Of a stretch of DNA of 64,000 nt, positions 44,758-55,990 are shown piece by piece. The notes under the pieces are model-generated. The model saw only the letters and a program-made list of their open reading frames with translations. It was not told where the DNA came from and ran no database searches. Source of the stretch: Sphingomicrobium arenosum (GTDB taxonomy: Bacteria; Pseudomonadota; Alphaproteobacteria; Sphingomonadales; Sphingomonadaceae); NCBI RefSeq assembly GCF_026157085.1, contig NZ_JANPVN010000001.1, positions 434,001 through 498,000 on the forward strand. The letters are read 5' to 3'. How positions within the stretch are numbered: the first letter of the stretch is position 1; every line of letters starts with the position of its first letter. The position numbers and the translations under genes were made by a program.

Positions 44758-46058
44758 ACCGCCGCATCCTGAGCGCCATCGCCGCCAGTCTGCTCACCAG
44801 CACGGCCGCCACCGCACAGCCGGTCGTCATCTCGGGCGGCACCGTAGCACTGGGCGACGGCTCGGCCCCCATCGAGAATGGCGTCGTCATCGTCGAAAAT
44901 GGCCGCATCGTCGCGGCGGGCGCGGCGGGCAGCGTGCGCGTGCCCCAAGGCGCGACCATGCTCCATGCCACCGGCAAATGGGTCTCACCCGGCCTCGTCG
45001 CTCCGTTCAGCCGCATCGGCCTGTCGGAAATCGACCTGTCCGCCTCGGGCTCGGACGACAGCGGCAATGGCGGCAGCCCGCATAGCGCCGCGATCGATGT
45101 CACCTGGAGCGTCAATCCCGCCGCCGGCCCGATCGGGGTGGCGCGCGCTGATGGCGTGACGCGTGCTCTCGTGGCTCCGTCGCCGGGCGACCGCATCTTC
45201 GCGGGCCAAGGCGCGGTGATCGACACCGCCACCGACTATGACCCGATCACGCGCGGCAAGGCCTTCCAGCTCGTCTATCTCGGCGAAGCGGGCGCGGGCA
45301 TCGCCGGCGGCTCGCGCTCGGGCAGCGTGGCCGAGCTGCGCGAAGGGCTGCGCCGCGCGAATGGCGAGGGTGCTTATCGCGACCTGCCCGATGAAAGCCT
45401 GCTGACCAGTGCCGACATCGAGGCGCTGGGTCCCGTCGTGGCGGGCGAGGTGCCGATGATGGTCGTCGCCAATCGCGCGGTCGATATCGTCAACCTCATC
45501 CGGCTGAAGCGCGAATTTCGCAATCTCGACCTCATCCTTTTGGGCGCGTCAGAGGGACATCTCGTCGCCGACCAGATCGCGGCGGCGGGCATCCCGGTGA
45601 TCGTCGAACCGACGCAGAACCGTCCCGGCAGCTTCGAGAGCCTCGCGTCCACCCAGAGCAATGCGGGGCGCATGGTCGCCGCCGGGGTCGAGGTCTCGGC
45701 TGCGCAGATCAACGATTTCGTCACGCGCGGGGCGCAGAACGGGCGCCAGATGGCGGGCAATCTCGTCGCCATTGGCCGCGTGCCCGGCCACACCGGCCTC
45801 AGCTGGGGGCAAGCCTTTGCCACCATCACCTCGACACCCGCGTCGATGATCGGGATGGACGGCGAGATCGGCGTCCTCGCACCCGGTGCGCGCGCCGATG
45901 TCGTGCTCTGGTCGGGCGATCCGCTCGAACTCACCAGCCATGCCGAGCGCGTATGGATCGACGGGGTCGAGCAAAGCCTCGAGAACCGGCAGACCGCGCT
46001 CGCGCGGCGCTATCGCAGCCTCGTGCGCGAACAATTGCCCAAGGCTTATCGGCGGTGA
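44754..46058 (+). CDS. Exported amidohydrolase-like protein without the HxH metal motif
   Basis: A 434-residue paralogue of the preceding protein, with a signal peptide ending ATAQ. The composite domain boundaries are retained (GTVALGDGSAPIENGVVIVENGRIV and the C-terminal GVLAPGARADVVLWSGDPLEL). Where DxHxH is expected, the sequence reads LVAPFSRIG, so the binuclear metal site is missing. Other barrel ligands also look replaced (LLGASEGH, TRGAQNGR). It is probably a non-catalytic partner of the upstream enzyme, encoded in a coupled gene pair. Confidence 0.83.
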   Translation: MNRRILSAIAASLLTSTAATAQPVVISGGTVALGDGSAPIENGVVIVENGRIVAAGAAGSVRVPQGATMLHATGKWVSPGLVAPFSRIGLSEIDLSASGSDDSGNGGSPHSAAIDVTWSVNPAAGPIGVARADGVTRALVAPSPGDRIFAGQGAVIDTATDYDPITRGKAFQLVYLGEAGAGIAGGSRSGSVAELREGLRRANGEGAYRDLPDESLLTSADIEALGPVVAGEVPMMVVANRAVDIVNLIRLKREFRNLDLILLGASEGHLVADQIAAAGIPVIVEPTQNRPGSFESLASTQSNAGRMVAAGVEVSAAQINDFVTRGAQNGRQMAGNLVAIGRVPGHTGLSWGQAFATITSTPASMIGMDGEIGVLAPGARADVVLWSGDPLELTSHAERVWIDGVEQSLENRQTALARRYRSLVREQLPKAYRR

Positions 46059-46071
46059 AAGGGACGGGCCG

Positions 46072-46743
46072 GTGAACGGGGAGGCCGCTCTCGCGCTATG
46101 GGCGGCGGCCTTTCCCGCCACCCACCTGCTCTTGAGCCACCCTTTCCGAGCGCCGCTGGTGCGTCGGTTGGGCGCGGGCGGCTTCATGGCGCTCTATTCG
46201 CTGGTCGCGCTCCTTTGCCTGTGGGGGATGAGCGAGGCCTATAAGGCGCTCTCGGGTGCGCCGCACCTGTTCGACCCGCTCCCCTTCTGGTGGCCGGTCA
46301 GCCTCGTCACCTGGTTCGCGATGGTGCTTTTCGCCGGCTCGCTGCGCGGTAATCCCGCGCTGCCGCAGCCCGATGCCGACAAGATTGCCGCGCGGCCCGT
46401 CGGCGGCGTCTATGCCATCACGCGCCACCCGATGATGTGGGGCTTCGCGCTTTGGGCGCTCAGTCACATGGTCATCAACCCGACCTTACCGAGCTGGATG
46501 GTGTCGACCTCGATCCTCTTCACCGCGCTCCTCGGCGCGGCGGGTCAGGACGTGAAGAAGCGCAAGCTCATGGGCGAGGCGTGGAAGGATTGGCAGGCGC
46601 GCACCAGCTTTTGGCCTTTCGCCAAGGGTTTCGCGCACCCCGGCGCCTTCGCGCTGATCCTTGGGACACTGCTCTTCCTCGCCGTCACCTGGGCGCATGG
46701 CTGGCTGGGGGCGTATCCGACGGGGCTGTGGCGCCTCCTTTGA
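46072..46743 (+). CDS. NnrU-family membrane protein
   Basis: A 223-residue protein with about six membrane helices. FPATHLLLSHPFRAPLVRRLGAGGF at the start and VGGVYAITRHPMMWGFALWALSHM centrally are diagnostic of NnrU/NnrUfam. In denitrifiers the gene neighbours nitric oxide reductase genes, and the fold resembles methyltransferase-type membrane proteins. No denitrification gene is nearby. The GTG start at 46072 lies 14 bp after the amidohydrolase stop. Its last 59 bp overlap the convergent transporter gene. Confidence 0.83.
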   Translation: MNGEAALALWAAAFPATHLLLSHPFRAPLVRRLGAGGFMALYSLVALLCLWGMSEAYKALSGAPHLFDPLPFWWPVSLVTWFAMVLFAGSLRGNPALPQPDADKIAARPVGGVYAITRHPMMWGFALWALSHMVINPTLPSWMVSTSILFTALLGAAGQDVKKRKLMGEAWKDWQARTSFWPFAKGFAHPGAFALILGTLLFLAVTWAHGWLGAYPTGLWRLL

Positions 46744-48121
46744 CGACGCGGCTCCAGTAATCGTCGACCATTGCCTTCAACTCGGGCCAGAACCAGTAGA
46801 GCGCGATGATGTTGGGGATGGCCATGAGGAAGAAGGCGCTGTCGACGAAATCCACGACCGCGCCGACCGACAGGATCGCCGCTACCGGCATCGAGCCGAG
46901 GTAGAAGAGGCGGAAGATCCACACCTTGTGCGGCCCTTCGCCGAACAGATAGGTCCATGCCTGGAGACCGTAGAAGCCCCACGCACACAGCGTCGAATAG
47001 GCAAACAGGAAGACCGCGAGCGTCAGCAGCCACGGCATGATCGGTCCGATCTGCGCGAAGGCGGCGGCGGTGATGGCGATGCCTTCCGCGCCGGGTTCGT
47101 TCCATGTCCCCGCCACGACGATGGCGAGCGCCCCCAGCGAACAGATGACGACGGTGTCGATGAACGGCTCCAGGAGCGCGACCATCCCCTCGGCGACCGG
47201 CTCGTCGGTGCGGCTCTGGCTGTGCGCGATGACCGCCGAGCCGATGCCCGCTTCGGTCGAGAAGACCGCACGGCGCATGCCGATGATGAAGGCGCCGAGC
47301 GCGCCGCCTGCCGCCGCCTCGCCGGTGAAGGCGTCTGAGACGATGAAGGACAAGGCGCCCGGGATGTCGCGCCAGCCGACAACCAGGATCGCCAGCACGC
47401 CGATCAGGTAGACCACGCCCATGGCGGGCACGATCGCGGCGGTCACGCGCCCCAGCCGCCGCGCCCCACCGAAAATTACCGCGCCCACCAAAACCGCCAT
47501 GCCGAGGCCGTAAAGCGTGGCATTGGTCGGCGTATCCGCCACGCCGAAGGCGCTGGTCGTCAGCTCGTAGCTCTGGTTCACCTGCAACATCGGTAGCCCG
47601 CCGAAGATGGCGAAAAATGCCCAGATGCCGCCGAGGACGAGGCCGAGACGCGGCAGCCCGCGCTGCGCCAGCCCGTTCTTGAGCGTGTACATCGGCCCGC
47701 CGCGCACCTCGCCGTCACGCCCGATCTCGCGATATTTGAGGCCCAGCGTCACCTCGGCGAACTTAAGGCTCATCGCGAACCAGCCGATGATGAACATCCA
47801 GAAGGCCGCGCCCGGCCCGCCGGTGGCGATGGCGATCGCCACGCCCGCGATATTGCCGAGGCCAACCGTGCCCGACAAAGCGGTGGCGAGCGCCTGGAAG
47901 GGAGTGAGCGCGCCGTCGGCCTTCTCATCGACGAACTTGCCGCGTAGCACCGAGATGGCGTGGGCAAAGCCGCGCAAGTTGATGAAGCCGAGGCCAAGCG
48001 TCGTCACGACCATCGGGATGGCCAGCCACATGACGATGACCCCGACCGGCTGGCCGACGATGGTGACCTCGGCAAAGACCACCGAAGATATGAAGGCGAT
48101 CGTCTCGGCAAGCCATTCCAT
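46685..48121 (-). CDS. Sodium:alanine/glycine symporter (AGCS family)
   Basis: A 478-residue transporter with about 11 helices. ATALSGTVGLGNIAGVAIAIATGGPGAAFWM is the AGCS signature, and RRAVFSTEAGIGSAVIAHSQSRTDEPV another. It imports small neutral amino acids with sodium or protons. The start at 48121 (MEWLAET) avoids a 19-residue extension. It converges on nnrU with a 59 bp coding overlap. Confidence 0.9.
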   Translation of the reverse strand: MEWLAETIAFISSVVFAEVTIVGQPVGVIVMWLAIPMVVTTLGLGFINLRGFAHAISVLRGKFVDEKADGALTPFQALATALSGTVGLGNIAGVAIAIATGGPGAAFWMFIIGWFAMSLKFAEVTLGLKYREIGRDGEVRGGPMYTLKNGLAQRGLPRLGLVLGGIWAFFAIFGGLPMLQVNQSYELTTSAFGVADTPTNATLYGLGMAVLVGAVIFGGARRLGRVTAAIVPAMGVVYLIGVLAILVVGWRDIPGALSFIVSDAFTGEAAAGGALGAFIIGMRRAVFSTEAGIGSAVIAHSQSRTDEPVAEGMVALLEPFIDTVVICSLGALAIVVAGTWNEPGAEGIAITAAAFAQIGPIMPWLLTLAVFLFAYSTLCAWGFYGLQAWTYLFGEGPHKVWIFRLFYLGSMPVAAILSVGAVVDFVDSAFFLMAIPNIIALYWFWPELKAMVDDYWSRVVKGGATAPSDTPPASHAPR

Positions 48122-48244
48122 GAAAAATTCCCCGCTCTTGTGCGGCTGCGAACGTAGGCGATCGGTAGCAAAAGGCAATCTGGCGGCGTCTCCTGCCGCT
48201 CACCCCCTCGCATCTTGGGGACGGGCGGGCTATGCCGCTGCCCC

Positions 48245-49582
48245 ATGAGCAGACAATTTTTCGGCACCGACGGGATTCGCGGTCGAACCAATGCGGAACC
48301 CATGACCGCGCGCATGGCCCTGAAGGTCGGGCAGGCCGCGGGTGCCCATTTCCAGCGCGGCGACCATCGCCACCGCGTCGTCATCGGCAAGGACACGCGA
48401 TTGTCAGGCTATATGATGGAAAGCGCGCTGGTCGCGGGCTTCACCAGCGTGGGCATGGACGTCGTCCTGCTCGGCCCCATGCCGACCCCCGCCGTCGCCA
48501 TGCTGACCCATTCGATGCGCGCCGACATGGGCGTCATGATCTCGGCCAGCCACAATCCGTTCGAGGACAATGGCATCAAGCTGTTCGGCCCCGACGGCTA
48601 CAAGCTGTCGGACGAGGACGAGCACGCGATCGAGGCGCTGATCACCGATGAACCCGGGCTCGTCGAGAGCGCCCGGATCGGGCGCGCCAAGCGCATCGAC
48701 GATGCGATCGGGCGCTATGTTCATTTCGCCAAGTCGACCTTTCCCAATCGCCTGCGCCTCGATGGGCTCAAGATCGTCCTCGATTGCGCCAATGGTGCCG
48801 CCTACAAGGCCGCGCCGCTGGCGCTGTGGGAATTGGGCGCCGACCTCATCACCTTGGGCGTCGAGCCCGACGGCACCAACATCAACGACGGCTGCGGTTC
48901 GACCGCGCCCTCGCTGATGCAGGAAACGGTGGTCGCTTCGGGCGCCGATATCGGGCTCGCGCTCGACGGCGATGCCGACCGGCTGATCGTCTGCGACGAG
49001 AAGGGCCGTATCATCGACGGCGACCAGCTGATGGCGCTCATCGCGCTGCACAAGAAGAAGCACGACCAGCTCAAGGGCGACGCGCTCGTCGCCACCGTCA
49101 TGTCGAATCTCGGGCTCGAACGGCACATGAAGGCCAATGGCCTCGACCTCGTTCGTGCCAAGGTGGGCGATCGCTACGTGCTCGAGGAAATGCGCAAGCG
49201 TGGCTGCAACGTCGGCGGCGAGCAATCGGGGCATATCATCCTGACCGATCATGCCACCACCGGCGACGGGCTGGTGGCGGGCTTGCAGATCCTCGCGGCG
49301 ATGGTCGATGCGGACAAACCGGCGTCGCAGATGCTTAACCAGTTCGATACCATTCCCCAGTACCTGAAAAATGTGCGCTACTCGGGCGGGGATCCGCTCG
49401 CGGACGCGCGCGTCAAGCAGGCGATCCAGGAAGCCGAGGCCGCGCTTGCCAAGGATGGGCGCATGGTGATCCGCAAGTCGGGCACCGAGCCGCTCGTCCG
49501 GGTGATGGCCGAGGGGGAAGATGCCGCGATGGTCGAACAATGGGTCGATCATGTCGTCGCGGCGGTGAAAGAGGTTTCATGA
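48245..49582 (+). CDS. glmM: Phosphoglucosamine mutase
   Basis: A 445-residue enzyme that converts glucosamine 6-phosphate to glucosamine 1-phosphate for peptidoglycan and LPS synthesis. The phosphoserine loop is [17 protein letters not shown]; the metal loop is [17 protein letters not shown]; the sugar loop is [10 protein letters not shown]; the phosphate loop is [21 protein letters not shown] lies 8 nt before the ATG, suggesting a leaderless transcript. It overlaps the thiD-VOC gene (ATGA). Confidence 0.96.
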   Translation: MSRQFFGTDGIRGRTNAEPMTARMALKVGQAAGAHFQRGDHRHRVVIGKDTRLSGYMMESALVAGFTSVGMDVVLLGPMPTPAVAMLTHSMRADMGVMISASHNPFEDNGIKLFGPDGYKLSDEDEHAIEALITDEPGLVESARIGRAKRIDDAIGRYVHFAKSTFPNRLRLDGLKIVLDCANGAAYKAAPLALWELGADLITLGVEPDGTNINDGCGSTAPSLMQETVVASGADIGLALDGDADRLIVCDEKGRIIDGDQLMALIALHKKKHDQLKGDALVATVMSNLGLERHMKANGLDLVRAKVGDRYVLEEMRKRGCNVGGEQSGHIILTDHATTGDGLVAGLQILAAMVDADKPASQMLNQFDTIPQYLKNVRYSGGDPLADARVKQAIQEAEAALAKDGRMVIRKSGTEPLVRVMAEGEDAAMVEQWVDHVVAAVKEVS

Positions 49583-50793
49583 ACACAAGGGCGACACCGG
49601 TAATCCTCTCGATTGCAGGATCGGACAGCGGCGGCGGGGCAGGGATCCAGGCCGACGTGCGCACCATCACCATGCTCGGCGCGCATCCGTGCACCGCGAT
49701 CACCGCGGTCACCGCGCAAAATACCACCGGCGTCGGCGCGATCCATCCCGTGCCCGCCGAGATCGTGCTCGAACAGATCGACGCCGTGCTCGCCGATTTC
49801 GAGGTCAGCGCGATCAAGGTGGGGATGACCGGCAGCGCCTTCACCACCCGCGCCATCGCGCAGCGGCTGCGCGAATTGGATGGCAAGGTGCCGATCATCG
49901 TCGATCCGGTCATCGTCGCCACCTCGGGCGATCATCTGGCCGACGAGGCGACGGTGCAAGCCTTGGGCGAATTGTTCGAGATCGCGACCCTGTCGACCCC
50001 CAACATGCCCGAGGTCGTCCAGCTGACCGGCGAGGACGACCCCATCGCGGGCGCGCTCCAGCTCGTCGGGCGCCACGGCTCGCCCGTGCTGCTGACCGGT
50101 GGCCATGAAGAGGGCGAGGCGCTCGCCGACGCGCTGATCGAGGATGACAACATCACCAGCTGGCAGGGCACCCGCATCGACACGGTGCACGACCATGGCA
50201 CCGGCTGCACGCTGTCGGCTGCCATCGCCGCCTTCATCGGCGGCGGCATCGGCCTCAACGAGGCGATCGATCGCGCGCGCATGTTCGTGCGCATGGGGCT
50301 CCACGAAGCCCCCGGTCTCGGCCAAGGGCACGGCCCGCTCGGCCTGTCGCGCATTCGCATGGATGTGGGCGCCACCGGCCGCGACGTCGCGCCGCGTCTC
50401 AACCAGCTGACCGTCACCGGCACCGACTATGACAAGATGGTCGATTTCTACAAACGCATCGGCCTTCGCCAGATCGTCGACAGCCCCGACAACCAATATG
50501 CCCGCTTCGAAACGGGCGGGGGTACGACCTTCTCGGTCCAGTGCGATCCCGATGCGCCCGTCGCGGAGAATTTCGCCGTCTATTTCGAATGCGACGATCT
50601 CGACAGCCGCGTCGAGCGGCTCGCGCGCGAGGGGCTGCCGTTCGAACATGGGCCGCGCGCCCAGCCGTGGATGTGGCGCGAGGCGCGGCTGCGCGATCCT
50701 GCCGGTAACGCCGTCTTCCTCTACAAGGCGGGCGAGAACCGCCGCTATCCGCCGTGGCGGATTGGAGAGGGCGGAGAGGAGATGCCGTCGTGA
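49579..50793 (+). CDS. thiD: ThiD kinase fused to a VOC (glyoxalase-like) domain
   Basis: A 404-residue protein. Residues 1-265 are hydroxymethylpyrimidine/HMP-phosphate kinase ([43 protein letters not shown]) for thiamine synthesis. Residues 270-395 form a VOC fold ([53 protein letters not shown]). Usual ThiD ends near residue 265. No stop separates the parts, and [12 protein letters not shown] is a plausible linker. The VOC part lacks the usual N-terminal His (Asn-Gln instead). It overlaps glmM and the ABM gene. Confidence 0.9.
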   Translation: MNTRATPVILSIAGSDSGGGAGIQADVRTITMLGAHPCTAITAVTAQNTTGVGAIHPVPAEIVLEQIDAVLADFEVSAIKVGMTGSAFTTRAIAQRLRELDGKVPIIVDPVIVATSGDHLADEATVQALGELFEIATLSTPNMPEVVQLTGEDDPIAGALQLVGRHGSPVLLTGGHEEGEALADALIEDDNITSWQGTRIDTVHDHGTGCTLSAAIAAFIGGGIGLNEAIDRARMFVRMGLHEAPGLGQGHGPLGLSRIRMDVGATGRDVAPRLNQLTVTGTDYDKMVDFYKRIGLRQIVDSPDNQYARFETGGGTTFSVQCDPDAPVAENFAVYFECDDLDSRVERLAREGLPFEHGPRAQPWMWREARLRDPAGNAVFLYKAGENRRYPPWRIGEGGEEMPS

Positions 50794-51110
50794 TCGCCAC
50801 TTTCTTCGAGTGGGTGATCAAGGAAGGGATGGAGGCGCAATTCCGCGAGGGCTGGGAAGAGGTCACCGCGATGCTCTATCCCGATGGCAGCTTCGGCTCC
50901 TCGCTCTTCACCAACGAGGCGGGCAATCTGTGCGCCATCGCGCTGTGGCCCGACAAGGCGACCCGCGATGCAGCGTTTGCGCCCTATCTCGAGGCACCCA
51001 CCGAGGCGCATTTGAAGATGCGCGCGGCGGTCGAACGGTCGGTTCATCGCATCGACCTTGATTGCATCAGCGAGATGTGGCGCCTTCCGGAGCATGTCGG
51101 ACGAGGCTGA
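50790..51110 (+). CDS. Antibiotic biosynthesis monooxygenase (ABM)-like protein
   Basis: A 106-residue dimeric alpha/beta-barrel protein. [29 protein letters not shown] at the N-terminus, then SSLFTNEAGNLCAIALWPD with TRDAAF, fit the ABM/EthD-like fold. No cofactor is needed in known members; they act on quinones or heme-like compounds, so function here is open. The GTG start overlaps the ThiD-VOC stop (GTGA), so the two are coupled. RNase HII follows 3 bp later. Confidence 0.75.
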   Translation: MIATFFEWVIKEGMEAQFREGWEEVTAMLYPDGSFGSSLFTNEAGNLCAIALWPDKATRDAAFAPYLEAPTEAHLKMRAAVERSVHRIDLDCISEMWRLPEHVGRG

Positions 51111-51113
51111 AGC

Positions 51114-51698
51114 ATGATCGTTGGCGTCGATGAAGCGGGCAGGGGGCCGCTCGCCGGGCCCGTCGTGGCGGCCGCCGTGCACTTGTGTGGTACCCCCATC
51201 CGCGGGCTCGATGATTCCAAGAAGCTGAAGGCCGAGAAGCGCGCCGTGCTGGCGGGACGTATCCGCGAGCGCTGCAAGGTCGGCGTTGGGATCGCTAGCG
51301 TCGAGGAAATCGACGCCTACAACATCCTCAACGCCACCATGCTGGCGATGGCGCGGGCGGTGGAGCAGTGCTGCGTCGCCTTGGGCTGCGATCCCGCCGA
51401 AATCCTCATCGACGGTAACCTCACCCCCGAGGGCCGCCGCCCCGAATGGCGCTGGGCCGGCGCGCGGGCGATCATCGGCGGCGATGCGTCGCAAAAATGC
51501 ATTGCGGCGGCCTCGATCATCGCCAAGGAAACACGCGACGCGATGATGGCCGATTATGAAATCGTCCACCCCGGCTACGGCTTTGGCCAGCACAAGGGCT
51601 ATGGCACCGCCAGGCATCTCCAGGCGCTGCGCGAACAAGGGCCGAGCCCCATCCACCGCCGCAGTTTCGCCCCCGTGGCGCAGCTCGCGCTCATTTAA
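51114..51698 (+). CDS. rnhB: Ribonuclease HII
   Basis: A 194-residue endonuclease that removes ribonucleotides from DNA and cleaves RNA in RNA-DNA hybrids. VGVDEAGRGPLAGPVVAAAV holds the first catalytic Asp-Glu pair; DDSKKLKAEKR and the later IAAASIIAKETRDAMM (Asp) complete the site. In Sphingomonadales and Caulobacterales rnhB often precedes ccrM, as here. Confidence 0.95.
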   Translation: MIVGVDEAGRGPLAGPVVAAAVHLCGTPIRGLDDSKKLKAEKRAVLAGRIRERCKVGVGIASVEEIDAYNILNATMLAMARAVEQCCVALGCDPAEILIDGNLTPEGRRPEWRWAGARAIIGGDASQKCIAAASIIAKETRDAMMADYEIVHPGYGFGQHKGYGTARHLQALREQGPSPIHRRSFAPVAQLALI

Positions 51699-51708
51699 TT
51701 TCGCAACC

Positions 51709-53051
<1,343 letters not shown>

Positions 53052-53052
<1 letters not shown>

Positions 53053-54134
53053 TGACCCGGACTATCCTTCGTCCCACCGCTTTCGTCGATGCGCCCTTCG
53101 GCCATGACGGCAAGGTCGCGCGGCTGGCGGGCGGGATGCTGTGGTTCGCGGCGGTCGAACTCCTCCGCCTCGATGACAGCAATCGGTTGAGCCGCAGCGA
53201 ACTGGTGCCGGTCGAAGGGGTGGAAGCCAGCTTTGACGACGACATGGCGGCGCAGTGGCAGGCGATCACCCAGCCGCGCGTGCCGCTCCAGCTGGGCGAA
53301 CGTACAATCCCGCTCGACCAGCCGCGCGTGATGGGTATCCTCAACGTCACTCCCGACAGCTTCTCCGACGGCGGCAGCCACGACAGCGTCGATGCCGCCT
53401 GCTTCGCTGGCGCCGACATGACGACTGCGGGCGCGGCAATCCTCGATGTGGGCGGGGAGAGCACACGGCCCGGCGCGCGCACCGTCTGGGAAGGCGACGA
53501 GATCGAGCGTGTCGCACCCGTCATCGAGCGGCTTGCCAAGGGCGGCAATGCCGTGTCGGTCGACACGCGCAAGGCCGGCGTGATGGAGCGCGCGCTCCAA
53601 CTTGGCGCGCATATGATCAACGACGTCTCGGCGCTGGGCTGGGACGAACGTTCGGTACAGGTTGCTGCCGCCTCGGACGTGCCAATCGTGCTGATGCACG
53701 CGCAGGGCGACCCGCAGGTGATGCAGGACAACCCCCGCTACGATCACCCGCTCATCGACATCTGGCTCTGGCTCGAGGACCGCGTCGCCTGGGCCGCCGA
53801 GCGCGGCATCGACAAGGCGCGTCTCATCCTCGATCCGGGCATCGGCTTCGGCAAGAGCGTGCAGCACAATCTGGCGCTGATGAACGGGCTCGCCGCCTTT
53901 CACGGCCTCGGCTGCCCGATCCTCCTGGGCGCCAGCCGCAAGCGGATGATCGGCGCGCTGGCGGGCGAGGCGGAGGCCGACCAGCGCCTGCCCGGCAGCC
54001 TCACTCTCGCGCTGAAAGCCGCCGAGCAGGGCGCGCAGATATTGCGCGTCCACGACGTGCCCGAGACCGTTCAGGCGCTGAAAGTGTGGCGGGGCCTCAA
54101 GGACGAGGCCCTCACCCCCAAATTACCGCTCTAG
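53052..54134 (+). CDS. folP: Dihydropteroate synthase with N-terminal extension
   Basis: A 360-residue folate-pathway enzyme, the sulfonamide target. Core motifs are VMGILNVTPDSFSDGG (pterin loop), ILDVGGESTRPGA, SVDTRKAGV, MINDVSAL and ILLGASRKRMIG. The first 85 residues (TILRPTAFVDAPFGHDGKVA onward) are an extension with a defined fold-like pattern; typical FolP is about 280 residues. Similar extensions appear in Alphaproteobacteria. Confidence 0.93.
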
Positions 54135-54138
54135 GCGC

Positions 54139-55929
54139 TTACTCGATCGGCAAATCGAACATCAGCGCGCGGGCATAGCGCACCGGCGGCGAGCCGTGGC
54201 TCAACACCGCGTCATGATAGGCCTTGAGGTCGAAGTCGTCGCCGAGCCGCGCCTCGGCTTCCTCGCGTAGCGCCATATGCTCGAGATAGCCGACAATATA
54301 GGTCGGCAGCTGGGTCGAGCCGAGGTTGGCGCGCACCCACTTGCCCGCCGCTTCGCGCTCCTGCTGGAAGGTGCGGACCGTCATCAGCTCCATCGCCTCG
54401 GCTTCGGTCATGCCCTCGGTGTGGATGCCGATATCGAGCAGCGCATTGGCCGCCGCGCGCAGCCGCATCTTGTGCACGGTCATCTGGTAGAGCGGGTCAT
54501 AGTCGAGATAGCCGAGCTCGCGCATGACTTCTTCGGAATAGACCGCCCAGCCTTCGACGAAGCTACCCGACCAGAGGACGGCGCGCAGGTCGCTGTCGTT
54601 CTGCACGCTATGCGCGAGCTGGAGGATATGCCCCGGGATCGCCTCGTGGATGTTGAGTTCGTGGATCATGTAGTGATTATATTCGCTGAGGAAGCTCACT
54701 GCCTGTTCGTCGGTCCAGTCGGCCGGGATGGGCGATACCGCGTAGAAAGCGGGAAGATGCTGTTCCTGCGGCCCCGGCGGATCGGCATAGGCGACTGCAT
54801 AGCCCTGCTGGAATTCGGGCATGGTGATGATTTCGAAATTCAAGGGCGGAATGGTGATGAAATCCTTTTCGCGCGTGAAATCGGTCGACTGGTCGACGAG
54901 GTTGCGGGCATATTGCTCGAGCTCCTCGCGCTCGGGGCGGACGGCGTATGACAGCGCCAGCCCCGCCTCGATCAGCGCCTGCTGGTCGGTGGGGACGGCC
55001 ATGCCCTTGGCGGTGAGCGCCTGCGTGGCGAGCTGCGCCATCGCGTCCCGGCTGTCGACGATCGTCGCCTCGGCCATCGCCTTGATCTCCTCGAGGCTCA
55101 ATGGCGACTGGAGCGCGAACTGGAGCTTGGTGCGATAGCGATCCATGCCGAGGGCGTGGGTGCCGCTGGCATTCGGCACGAGCGTGTCGTTGAGCCACGC
55201 CTGATGCTCGGCGATCGCGGGCTTCAAGGCGGCATAAGCGGCATCGAAGGCCGCGGCATCGGCCGCCGACAGCGCGTCCTTATGCGGTGCCAGCATGCCG
55301 TCGATGATGCTGGTCAGGCCGGCGTGCTGCGATGCGACGGTCTGCGCCATGATCGGTGGGACCAGCGCGGGATCGAGATTGGCGCGCGCGGCCGCGAAGA
55401 TTCGCGGCAAGGCCTGCATTCGCGCGGTCGCCGCCTTCAAGCGCACGTCCCACGGGGCGAAATCGCGCGCGGCGAGGCCGTAGAGCGCACCGCCGGCATA
55501 GCCTTGGTAGATTTGCGGATCGCGCGCCCAGACCCGCTCGTGGATCATCTGCCAGCGGGTGTAGCGCAGCGCGTTCTCGAGCAGGGCGGCATCGACTTGA
55601 CGGTCGCGGCTCAGCGCGTCGCGGTCGATTTGCGCCAGCCAGTCGAGGTGGCGGTCGACCTGCGCCATCATGAGCGCGCGCCCGCTCGCCGACAGGTCGG
55701 TCACGCGATCATCGAACCGGTGGTCGCCGCGCGTCGTCGCACTGACGGGATCGAGCTGCGCATCCATATCGAGGTAGGAGGCGGCAAGCGCATCGAAGGC
55801 GGCATTGGCCACCTCGCTCGCGGCAGCGGCTTCGATCGGCGCGGCGATGGTCTCGACCGTCTGGTTCACCGGCGCGCAGGCCGCCGCCAGCGCGCCCAGC
55901 GCCAGCCCGCCAAGAAAATGCGTTTTCAT
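54139..55929 (-). CDS. DUF885 lipoprotein, putative metallopeptidase
   Basis: A 596-residue protein with lipobox AAAC. The central IHEAIPGHILQLAH contains a HExxxxH-type zinc motif typical of the DUF885 family, which is related to M3-like metallopeptidases. GWAVYSEEVMRELGYL is another conserved segment. It probably processes peptides in the periplasm. Tail-to-tail with folP, separated by 4 bp. Confidence 0.85.
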   Translation of the reverse strand: MKTHFLGGLALGALAAACAPVNQTVETIAAPIEAAAASEVANAAFDALAASYLDMDAQLDPVSATTRGDHRFDDRVTDLSASGRALMMAQVDRHLDWLAQIDRDALSRDRQVDAALLENALRYTRWQMIHERVWARDPQIYQGYAGGALYGLAARDFAPWDVRLKAATARMQALPRIFAAARANLDPALVPPIMAQTVASQHAGLTSIIDGMLAPHKDALSAADAAAFDAAYAALKPAIAEHQAWLNDTLVPNASGTHALGMDRYRTKLQFALQSPLSLEEIKAMAEATIVDSRDAMAQLATQALTAKGMAVPTDQQALIEAGLALSYAVRPEREELEQYARNLVDQSTDFTREKDFITIPPLNFEIITMPEFQQGYAVAYADPPGPQEQHLPAFYAVSPIPADWTDEQAVSFLSEYNHYMIHELNIHEAIPGHILQLAHSVQNDSDLRAVLWSGSFVEGWAVYSEEVMRELGYLDYDPLYQMTVHKMRLRAAANALLDIGIHTEGMTEAEAMELMTVRTFQQEREAAGKWVRANLGSTQLPTYIVGYLEHMALREEAEARLGDDFDLKAYHDAVLSHGSPPVRYARALMFDLPIE

Positions 55930-55990
55930 ATGTCGTCCCCAGTGTCTCGTTGCTGTTGCGAAACAGCTTAAGCGCGCCGGGGAGGCTTGA

